Shown: in pieces, positions 1-5,103 of the stretch
Layout of the letters: every line of letters begins with the position of its first letter
How positions within the stretch are numbered: position 1 is the stretch's first letter
Source of the DNA: Patescibacteria group bacterium
GTDB lineage: Bacteria > Patescibacteriota > Minisyncoccia > Phycocordibacterales > UBA5272
Reading direction: 5' to 3'
DNA: 6,199 nt
Assembly: GCA_030916975.1 (NCBI GenBank)
Contig: JAUPVO010000037.1
Location: forward strand, 1 to 6,199
Notes under the pieces: model-generated
Databases searched by the model: none
Told to the model about the DNA's origin: nothing
Seen by the model: the letters and a program-made list of their open reading frames with translations, nothing else
Program-made: the position numbers and the translations under genes

Positions 1-152
1 AGTAAAAAAGTGCTTAATAAGAACAAAAAAGAAAGTCCAAGAGTAACGAGTAGACCATGTAAAATAAACTGCCATCTTGGCTTCATTTTAACATTACCGT
101 TTTCTATGGCGTCTGTAATCTTATCTTTAATCAATTCTAATTTTTGTTCCAT
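1..152 (-). CDS. Small membrane protein, partial (3' end outside window)
   Basis: I do not recognise this as a named family. An open frame starts at ATG 152-150 and runs off the window after 50 codons. The visible protein has a polar, charged N-terminus of about 26 residues (begins MEQKLELIKDK), then a K-P-R-W sequence at residues 24-27, then a continuous hydrophobic stretch from about residue 28 to 50 that is almost certainly a transmembrane helix. It begins 4 bases after the stop of the sigma-factor gene, with no clear Shine-Dalgarno sequence, so it is probably co-transcribed and translated by coupling. A membrane protein directly downstream of an ECF sigma gene is the usual position of an anti-sigma factor. 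However, the visible cytoplasmic part is short and shows no His/Cys zinc-binding motif, so the anti-sigma role is inferred from position only. Confidence 0.7.
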   Translation of the reverse strand, partial: MEQKLELIKDKITDAIENGNVKMKPRWQFILHGLLVTLGLSFLFLLSTFL

Positions 153-156
153 ATAT

Positions 157-741
157 TTAAATATTATTACTGTTTTCTATTAGTAATAATTTCAATTTAT
201 CTTTAGCTCTTTTAATTCTAACACCTACTGTACTAATTGGTATATGTAAAATATCACTTATCTCTTCATAACTTAAATCATCAAAAAAGTTCAAAACTAT
301 AACCTCTCTATACTTAACGTCCAGTTTATACAAAGCCTTCTCAATAAGTTCCTTATTCTCGTTAGACAGGGTTAATTCATCACTTGTCTCTTTGGCAAAA
401 AGAATTGGCATGATAGCATCTAGGTCCACAAAACTAATTCCCTCTTTTTTGTTTTTCTTAAGATAATTAATACACTCATTGTGTGTGATGCGATAAATCC
501 AAGAATTAAACTTGTATTTATCATCAAAGCTATTAAGATTTTGAAAAGTCTTAATGAACACGTCTTGAAGTATATCATTGGCATCATCAGCATCGTAGAC
601 AAATCTTTTAATATACCTTTGCAGCTTTTCTTCATACCTACTAAAAAGTAAAGAGAAAGAATTAATACCTTCTTTTCTTTTATTTTCATCTTTTTGAGAA
701 TAAGATGATACTATGTTCTTTACAATATCTTCATCTGACAT
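157..741 (-). CDS. ECF-type RNA polymerase sigma factor (sigma-70 family)
   Basis: A 194-residue sigma factor that would direct RNA polymerase to a dedicated promoter set. Region 2 spans about residues 30-98. It shows the expected DANDILQDVFIKTF helix (53-66), which contacts core polymerase, and the FNSWIYRITHNECINYLK segment (78-95), which reads the -10 element. A variable linker at about 99-133 is followed by region 4 (about 134-188), with the helix-turn-helix LSYEEISDILHIPISTVGVR (156-175) for the -35 element. Regions 1 and 3 are absent and there is no C-terminal extension, as in small ECF sigmas. The start at ATG 741 gives a complete region 2. The next gene, 4 bases downstream, encodes a membrane protein that could be its partner. 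The ECF subgroup and the signal cannot be assigned from the sequence alone. Confidence 0.93.
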   Translation of the reverse strand: MSDEDIVKNIVSSYSQKDENKRKEGINSFSLLFSRYEEKLQRYIKRFVYDADDANDILQDVFIKTFQNLNSFDDKYKFNSWIYRITHNECINYLKKNKKEGISFVDLDAIMPILFAKETSDELTLSNENKELIEKALYKLDVKYREVIVLNFFDDLSYEEISDILHIPISTVGVRIKRAKDKLKLLLIENSNNI

Positions 742-751
742 CGTTCTATGT

Positions 752-780
752 ATTACAACAAATTATATGTTTTATTTCAA
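752..780 (-). promoter_or_regulatory. Predicted promoter of the sigma-factor gene
   Basis: On the minus strand TTGAAA (780-775) and TGTAAT (757-752) are separated by exactly 17 bases, and the -10 box ends 10 bases before the ATG at 741. This predicts a 5' leader of only about 3-4 bases. No Shine-Dalgarno sequence is visible. A competing -10 box, a perfect TATAAT at 767-762, would give a leader of about 14 bases, but its possible -35 elements are weak or badly spaced. A sigma-factor gene may autoregulate, but nothing here distinguishes an alternative-sigma promoter from a housekeeping one. Confidence 0.5.
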
Positions 781-799
781 GTCAATGGAAAAAAGCTGA

Positions 800-1597
800 T
801 TATGCAGTTATTATCTCCACCCCTTTTTCTGTTATTACTACAGTATGTTCGAAATGAGCACTTTTCTGACCATCTTCTGTAACAAAAGTATAGCCGTCAG
901 CGCAAAGCTCACAATCATCACTTCCAAGATTAACCATTGGTTCTATGGCCAAAACCATGCCCGGGACAAGCTTAGGACCTTTCATCCCGTCGTCATAATT
1001 AGGCACAAATGGTTCTTCATGTACTGCATAACCAACACCGTGACCAGAAAGTATTCTAACTATTCCATAATCACCTTGAGACATTATATACTCTTCTATG
1101 GCTTTGGATATGTCACTCACATAACCTCCAACCTTAACAGCTCTAATGCCAACTGATCTAGCTTCTTTTGTTACTTCTATAAGCTTCTTCTCTTGCTCAG
1201 TTATCTCTCCTACGGCTAGCGTCACCGCGTGATCTGCTATCATCCCCTCATGGCTCAAACAGCTATCCAGCTTTACGATATCTCCCTCTTTTATTATTCT
1301 ATTATCATCTGGTATGCCGTGTACAACTTCATCGTTAATACTAATACAAACAGTAGCAGGATATGGATAATCTGCCCCATAAGGTTGATAATTAAGAAGT
1401 GCTGGAGTATCGCCACCTTTAATTATCAGTTCATAAAAAATTTTGTCTAACTCAGCAGTACTAATACCAGGCTTCACATGATCTGAGACCTCTTTCATTA
1501 TTATAGCTAATCTAGATCCTGCTACTCTTAGCTTTTTGATATCTTCTTCACTTTTCAGTCTAACTCCTTGCTGTGAATTCTTTTTATTGTTTGACAT
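800..1597 (-). CDS. map: Methionine aminopeptidase, type I
   Basis: This enzyme removes the initiator methionine from nascent proteins in the cytoplasm with a dinuclear metal centre. The 265-residue protein is the single pita-bread fold domain, close to the E. coli length (264). All expected active-site residues are visible: substrate-binding His93 (VVHGIPD), then metal ligands Asp111 and Asp122 (KLDSCLSHEGMIADHAVT), His186 (GHGVGYAVHEEP, which also contains His193), Glu219 (LAIEPM) and Glu250 (FEHTV). There is no N-terminal zinc-finger extension; a short polar N-tail of about 15 residues precedes the fold. The start at ATG 1597 is supported by an extended -10 promoter ending 7 bases upstream. 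The gene has its own promoter and is followed by a 58-base gap before the sigma-factor gene. Confidence 0.97.
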   Translation of the reverse strand: MSNNKKNSQQGVRLKSEEDIKKLRVAGSRLAIIMKEVSDHVKPGISTAELDKIFYELIIKGGDTPALLNYQPYGADYPYPATVCISINDEVVHGIPDDNRIIKEGDIVKLDSCLSHEGMIADHAVTLAVGEITEQEKKLIEVTKEARSVGIRAVKVGGYVSDISKAIEEYIMSQGDYGIVRILSGHGVGYAVHEEPFVPNYDDGMKGPKLVPGMVLAIEPMVNLGSDDCELCADGYTFVTEDGQKSAHFEHTVVITEKGVEIITA

Positions 1598-1604
1598 TAT
1601 TAAG

Positions 1605-1634
1605 ATTATATCACAGAATAAAATTTTCTTTAAA
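1605..1634 (-). promoter_or_regulatory. Predicted map promoter, extended -10, leaderless
   Basis: The minus strand reads TGATATAAT (1613-1605): a perfect TATAAT with the TGn extension. A weak -35 candidate TTTAAA (1634-1629) lies 18 bases upstream. The -10 box ends 7 bases before the map ATG, so transcription should start within about one base of the start codon and leave no room for a Shine-Dalgarno site. Confidence 0.7.
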
Positions 1635-1657
1635 CCCCTAAAATTATTTTATTCTGT
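1613..1657. repeat. 12-bp perfect inverted repeat between the kinase gene and map
   Basis: Arms ACAGAATAAAAT (1613-1624) and ATTTTATTCTGT (1646-1657) are exact reverse complements separated by 21 bases. The loop contains a small inner inverted repeat, TTTA (1629-1632) and TAAA (1639-1642), around a C run. The repeat starts 8 bases beyond the stop codon of the adenylate kinase-family gene, and its map-proximal arm ends at the extended -10 of map. It could be an AT-rich transcription terminator for the kinase gene or an operator for map. The stem is AT-rich and weak in RNA, and there is no separate U-tract beyond the stem, so the terminator reading is uncertain. Confidence 0.6.
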
Positions 1658-1665
1658 AAGAATTA

Positions 1666-2265
1666 TTATAAAAGTTCTATCTTTTGAGTTAAACTTTCAT
1701 GAACTTTTTCAATATCTTCTTCCCCATTAATGTGTACAAAATCGCAAGACCAATCATTTTTCATATAAAAATCAACACAAGGAAGAACATCCTCTTCAAA
1801 CCATTCCATTTTCTTTTTAATATTATCCACGTCTTTATCATCTTCTCTTCCTCTCTCCTCTAATCTTTTGATAGCCCATCTCTCACTAACATCAAAATAT
1901 ATAACTACTGGCTTCTTGAACTGATAGAACTTAACCGCTCTAGAAAGAGCTTCTAATTCTACAAGTTTTCTGGGAGCACCGTCAAGAATAACACTATCAT
2001 CTGACTCCATATTCTCTATCAGAATATTGGTCCAGTTCCACACAGCTAAAAAGTTAGGCATCAATCCTCCTCTATTAACTATATCTCTAGACAATAAAGA
2101 GGAATAATTATTTTCTTTGTTTATAAATTCTCTAAAACCTCCTCCAGTAGTAAAATGCTTAACACTTCCGACCCCCTTTAACTTCAGATATTCTTGCAAC
2201 AGCTCAGCCTGAGTTCCTTTACCGCTGCCACTGCGTCCAATAAAAATAAAAAACTTTTTATCCAT
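1666..2265 (-). CDS. adk: Adenylate kinase-family nucleoside monophosphate kinase
   Basis: This is probably an adenylate kinase, interconverting ATP + AMP and 2 ADP in the cytoplasm. The P-loop GRSGSGKGTQ is at residues 10-19. It is followed by an NMP-binding segment KHFTTGGGFREFI (36-48), aligning with the family's HISTGDMLR motif, and LDGAPRKLVELEAL (94-107), matching the family's DGFPR motif with Ala for Phe. The LID region has the RLEERGREDD pattern (134-143), after which DNIKKKMEWFEEDVLP (147-162) is the typical closing helix. At 199 residues it is shorter than E. coli Adk (214) and has no long LID or zinc-finger Cys set. Because of the diverged NMP-binding motif, specificity for AMP over other monophosphates is inferred. 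The start at ATG 2265 is supported by TATAAT ending 6 bases upstream. The rodA stop is 30 bases away. Confidence 0.82.
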   Translation of the reverse strand: MDKKFFIFIGRSGSGKGTQAELLQEYLKLKGVGSVKHFTTGGGFREFINKENNYSSLLSRDIVNRGGLMPNFLAVWNWTNILIENMESDDSVILDGAPRKLVELEALSRAVKFYQFKKPVVIYFDVSERWAIKRLEERGREDDKDVDNIKKKMEWFEEDVLPCVDFYMKNDWSCDFVHINGEEDIEKVHESLTQKIELL

Positions 2266-2271
2266 ATACTG

Positions 2272-2280
2272 ATTATATCA
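2272..2280 (-). promoter_or_regulatory. Extended -10 of the adenylate kinase-family gene, leaderless
   Basis: The minus strand reads TGATATAAT (2280-2272), identical to the map element. It ends 6 bases before the ATG at 2265, so the predicted +1 is the A of the start codon. No convincing -35 box is present (17 bases upstream reads ATTAGT, overlapping the rodA stop). The promoter would rely on the TGn extension. Confidence 0.7.
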
Positions 2281-2295
2281 TAGAAAATTGACTAA

Positions 2296-3426
2296 CTAAT
2301 ACCCCAGGAATTCTGTATAATGCTTTTTATTAATATTCTTTTTTGAGCTAACAAAAGACGAAACCATTCCGAGAGCCAAACATAGCATTAGAATGTGCGA
2401 ACCCCCATAAGACATAAACGGTAAAGGTAAACCTGTAACTGGGAATAGTCCCATATTCATGCTTATATTGATAAATGCATGTACAAAAATCCAAGCGAAA
2501 ACCCCCAGAGATATAATAGCAAAGAAGTTATCGTGACTTATATAAGCAATATATAGCACTCTAGCCAATATTATAAAATACAAAGATAATAAGATTAAAA
2601 CTCCTACAAACCCCCACTCTTCTGCAAAAGCTGAAAAGATAAAGTCTGTCTCATGTTCTGGCAAAAAGTGTAACTTCGACTGAGTACCAAACCCAACATC
2701 TTTCCCTGTAGCACCACCACTACCGATTGCAACCAGGGCTTGATAAACATTATAACCACTTCCTTGTATATCTCGCATTGGGTTAACAAAATCCAAAACT
2801 CTATTTTTCTGATAAGGTTTAAGAGCGAAATTCCACATCATAATTGACCCAATTATTCCCATAATCAAAAAGATAATAATATGCTTTTTAGACATCCCAG
2901 CCAAAATAACAACAAAAAGCCAAATGAAAGCTATGACGATAGCAGAACCCAGATCTGGCTGCTTCATTATTATTAATATGGGAAGAATTATATAAAATAA
3001 ACTAGTTACAATATGCCTTAGGAATTTTATCTCAACATGGCGTCTTGAAAAATACTTTGCTAATAAAATTATCAAAACTAACTTAACAAAGTCAGCTGGC
3101 TGAAAAGAAAACAGTCCGAGATTAAGCCAAGCTTTGGCTCCATTAATATTCTCTCCCACAATCAAAGTTAGAACCAATAAAAATAAGGAGAATCCATATA
3201 GCGACATGATAATCTTAGTATTTTTTAAAAAAGAAAAGTCTATTCTAGAAGTAAAAATATAAGCCGTGATACCAATTAAACCAAATATAACTTGCTTTAC
3301 AAAAAATCTATTATCGGTAAAATCATAAAGAGTTAATATAGAAAATAAATACAATATAATAATGGGTAAAAAAATAAAAAAATCAACATTAACCAATCCT
3401 TTAACTTTATTTAAGAATGCTGTCAT
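2296..3426 (-). CDS. rodA: RodA, SEDS-family peptidoglycan glycosyltransferase
   Basis: A polytopic inner-membrane enzyme of the SEDS family. It polymerises lipid II into glycan strands for side-wall growth, normally with a class B penicillin-binding protein. The 376-residue length and about ten hydrophobic segments fit the family. Signature stretches are INGAKAWLNLGLFSFQPADF (94-113), KQPDLGSA (155-162), the RodA-type extracellular loop NRVLDFVNPMRDIQGSGYNV (208-227) continuing into GTQSKLHFLPEHETDFIF (247-264), and GLPLPFMSYGGSHIL (332-346). Asp261 in ETDFIF matches the catalytic Asp of B. subtilis RodA. The loop and HFLPEHETDF sequence favour RodA over FtsW. The start at ATG 3426 has a TAAGG ribosome site 7 bases upstream. 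The gene lies 12 bases after the Cys-motif membrane protein gene and is probably co-transcribed with it. Its partner PBP2 is not in the window. Confidence 0.95.
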   Translation of the reverse strand: MTAFLNKVKGLVNVDFFIFLPIIILYLFSILTLYDFTDNRFFVKQVIFGLIGITAYIFTSRIDFSFLKNTKIIMSLYGFSLFLLVLTLIVGENINGAKAWLNLGLFSFQPADFVKLVLIILLAKYFSRRHVEIKFLRHIVTSLFYIILPILIIMKQPDLGSAIVIAFIWLFVVILAGMSKKHIIIFLIMGIIGSIMMWNFALKPYQKNRVLDFVNPMRDIQGSGYNVYQALVAIGSGGATGKDVGFGTQSKLHFLPEHETDFIFSAFAEEWGFVGVLILLSLYFIILARVLYIAYISHDNFFAIISLGVFAWIFVHAFINISMNMGLFPVTGLPLPFMSYGGSHILMLCLALGMVSSFVSSKKNINKKHYTEFLGY

Positions 3427-3433
3427 ACTCTTG

Positions 3434-3438
3434 CCTTA
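3434..3438 (-). promoter_or_regulatory. Shine-Dalgarno site of rodA
   Basis: TAAGG on the minus strand (3438-3434) begins directly after the TAG stop of the upstream gene and lies 7 bases before the rodA ATG. It matches the start of the canonical TAAGGAGG. It is the only clear ribosome binding site among the genes whose upstream region is visible, consistent with rodA being the second gene of a two-gene transcript. Confidence 0.7.
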
Positions 3439-4278
3439 CTAATCGTACAAATTAGAAACTAAAATAATATCCAAATTCTTAAATTCAAAATCTAAAGGTT
3501 TTGACCACAAGAAGTTAAGTCTTTTAGTTTCTCCGTATGAAATACCGTTTAGATTCTGATAATTAATAGCTGAGATGTTATTCAGATTGTCACGAACAAG
3601 AATATAAACTTTCAAGTCATCTTTGATATCCTCTTTATATATATTTTTGAGGTAAACATCAATTGATGTTTTGTCTTTGGAGAACTCAAAATCTGAAAGC
3701 GACACATCATAAGCTCCTCTAGTTCTATACATAGAATAAGAGAGGTTTTTGACAAAAACTTTTCCTATATCTGAAGTTTTATAATTATTAATTAGTATTG
3801 GTATATATTTTTGTGTTCCAGCTAACTGATTCACTTTAATGGTCTCTAGAAACTCTCCACTAGTTTTGTATATATCTACATCCAGATTAATTTCTTTGGG
3901 AGCCATGTATCTATTTTTATTCTCAAGTAAAACTACTATATCACTCAGTCCGTTACTTTTCTCAAAAGATCTGGCCAGCAGAACATCTAATTCTTGATAT
4001 GAATTCTTGCACATTAAGCTACAACTTCCTCCGCAATCGATTCCACTCTCGCTTCCATTTTGCTTTTTGTCAAAACAAGTTGGTTTTGGGAAAATAATAG
4101 GATACAAAAAATAAGAAATGATTATTAAAAAAATCAGAAAAAACCCTGAAAAATAAGCATATTTTCTACGTGTAGACCAATCTACATTTTTTATATTGTA
4201 AACTGTTTTACTGATTAGACCTTCTTGTTTGCTCTCTATTTTCTGTGTATTAATATCTTGATTCTGATCTTTTTCCAT
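3439..4278 (-). CDS. Single-pass membrane protein with C-x13-C-x3-C-x3-C motif
   Basis: A 279-residue protein with no named function that I can assign. Residues 1-38 are polar and lysine-rich (cytoplasmic). A transmembrane helix spans about 40-63. Directly outside the membrane lies a compact Cys motif, Cys68-Cys82-Cys86-Cys90, with the wording NGSESGIDCGGSC (74-86). This resembles the C-x-DG-x2-NG-x-E-x-G-x-DCGG-x-C modules of surface proteins in several bacterial phyla. These are the only cysteines. Two beta-rich stretches follow (about 95-190 and 191-279); the first (DIVVLLENKNRYMAPKEI, 113-130) is reminiscent of bacterial FxLYD-type Ig-like domains. The predicted topology is cytoplasmic N-terminus and external C-terminus. 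It is followed 12 bases later by rodA and probably shares its transcript, which hints at an envelope role. The start at ATG 4278 has TATAAT 6 bases upstream. Confidence 0.85.
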   Translation of the reverse strand: MEKDQNQDINTQKIESKQEGLISKTVYNIKNVDWSTRRKYAYFSGFFLIFLIIISYFLYPIIFPKPTCFDKKQNGSESGIDCGGSCSLMCKNSYQELDVLLARSFEKSNGLSDIVVLLENKNRYMAPKEINLDVDIYKTSGEFLETIKVNQLAGTQKYIPILINNYKTSDIGKVFVKNLSYSMYRTRGAYDVSLSDFEFSKDKTSIDVYLKNIYKEDIKDDLKVYILVRDNLNNISAINYQNLNGISYGETKRLNFLWSKPLDFEFKNLDIILVSNLYD

Positions 4279-4284
4279 AATAAT

Positions 4285-4313
4285 ATTATAGCATTACTTA
4301 ATTACCACAACAA
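4285..4313 (-). promoter_or_regulatory. Predicted promoter of the Cys-motif protein/rodA unit, leaderless
   Basis: TTGTTG (4313-4308) and TATAAT (4290-4285) are separated by exactly 17 bases, and the -10 carries the TGn extension (TGC, 4293-4291). The box ends 6 bases before the ATG at 4278, placing the predicted +1 on the A of the start codon. The -35 lies inside the rsmI coding end, and the TGC overlaps the rsmI stop codon. Confidence 0.75.
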
Positions 4314-5049
4314 ATTCACCTCTGATCTTGTCTTGATTTTTAGAAAAATAATCCAGACAGTATTCCGAGCTCCCCGTAATCACCTCCTGATAAATCTTGG
4401 TCAGCTCTCTGCATATCACATATTCTTTTTTTATATTTAATTCTTTTTCTAGAGCGACAAACTGACTAAGCATCTTTTCTATTCGATGAACGCTTTCGTA
4501 AACTATAGAAGTAATTTCACTTTCCAAAATATCTTTTATCATAGTCTCCCTCCCTTTTTTATGTGGCATGAATCCCTTAAACACAAAACTGTTACCAGAA
4601 GCTCCGGATAGAGAATAAGCAGAAACTGCAGCAGACACTCCTGGAGCTATGTCTATTATGATCTGCTCACCGTGTTCTAAAGCAGAATTAATCTCTCTGA
4701 TTTTGTTAACCAATAAAACTCCTGGATCAGAGATTGTTGGTGTACCGGCATCAGAAACATAAGCCAAGGTCTTTCCTTCCTCTAAAAAACTTATAATCCT
4801 ACTGATTTCTTTTGGACTACTGTTGGCATGGAATATAAGTAGAGACTTATTAGACCCGTCAGAATTGGTTATATTATAATGTTTAAGTAGATTGTTGGTC
4901 GTTCTAGTATCCTCACATACAATATAGTCTGCTTCTTTTAGTACTCTAATAGCTCTATAGGTTATATCTTCTAGATTCCCAATTGGTGTTGATACAAGAA
5001 TTAGTTTTCCTTTCTCTTCTGACATATTATCTTGGATATTCTTACTCAT
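4294..5049 (-). CDS. rsmI: 16S rRNA (cytidine-1402-2'-O)-methyltransferase RsmI
   Basis: It transfers a methyl group from S-adenosylmethionine to the 2'-O of C1402 in the decoding centre of 16S rRNA. The tetrapyrrole-methylase fold is clear: LVSTPIGNLEDIT (18-30), CEDTRTTNNLLKHYNI (45-60), YVSDAGTPTISDPG (97-110), APGVSAAVSAYSLSG (135-149), FVFKGFMPHKKGRE (155-168), YESVHRI (184-190), VICRELTKIYQEV (211-223) and a final GEFVVVI (244-250). The protein is 251 residues against 286 in E. coli and ends right after the core fold, so the small C-terminal domain is missing. The start at ATG 5049 is favoured by the promoter 6 bases upstream. A second in-frame ATG at residue 9 would also leave the domain complete. 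murA ends 54 bases upstream. Confidence 0.96.
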   Translation of the reverse strand: MSKNIQDNMSEEKGKLILVSTPIGNLEDITYRAIRVLKEADYIVCEDTRTTNNLLKHYNITNSDGSNKSLLIFHANSSPKEISRIISFLEEGKTLAYVSDAGTPTISDPGVLLVNKIREINSALEHGEQIIIDIAPGVSAAVSAYSLSGASGNSFVFKGFMPHKKGRETMIKDILESEITSIVYESVHRIEKMLSQFVALEKELNIKKEYVICRELTKIYQEVITGSSEYCLDYFSKNQDKIRGEFVVVIK

Positions 5050-5066
5050 TGTTACATTATAACAAT
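5048..5066. repeat. 7-bp inverted repeat across the rsmI -10 box and start codon
   Basis: Arms ATTGTTA (5048-5054) and TAACAAT (5060-5066) are exact reverse complements with a 5-base spacer. The repeat covers the whole TGTTATAAT promoter element, the predicted +1 and the first two bases of the ATG. It could be a repressor site or chance in AT-rich DNA. Confidence 0.45.
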
Positions 5067-5084
5067 TTGAGAAGTATTTATCAA
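5056..5084 (-). promoter_or_regulatory. Predicted rsmI promoter, leaderless
   Basis: This is the best promoter in the window. TTGATA (5084-5079, one mismatch to TTGACA) and a perfect TATAAT (5061-5056) are 17 bases apart, with the TGn extension (TGT, 5064-5062). The -10 ends 6 bases before the ATG at 5049, so the predicted transcript begins at the A of the start codon. There is no Shine-Dalgarno sequence. Confidence 0.8.
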
Positions 5085-5103
5085 AAGTGAAAAATAATAA
5101 AAA

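Noticed and set aside
153..168. A possible -10 box for the partial membrane-protein gene.
   Set aside because: Only loose TAATAT/AATATT matches occur here, without the TGn extension. Translational coupling to the sigma gene is simpler.
781..810. Rho-independent terminator after map (T run following a CTG-n6-CAG stem).
   Set aside because: The stem is only about 3 bp, too weak to support a terminator call.
845..1156. Plus-strand open frame of 103 codons (and another at 1229-1450).
   Set aside because: They lie wholly antisense to map, which has all catalytic residues. Their translations show no recognisable domain.
1536..1730. Plus-strand open frame of 64 codons across the kinase-map gap.
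   Set aside because: It overlaps the ends of both genes and the inverted repeat, and its low-complexity translation reflects AT-rich DNA.
2604..2789. Minus-strand open frames in other frames (also 420-689).
   Set aside because: They are out-of-frame shadows inside rodA and the sigma-factor gene, which have well-conserved protein sequences.
4225..4440. Plus-strand open frame of 71 codons.
   Set aside because: It is antisense to the rsmI end and the Cys-motif gene start, with no domain and no supporting start signal.
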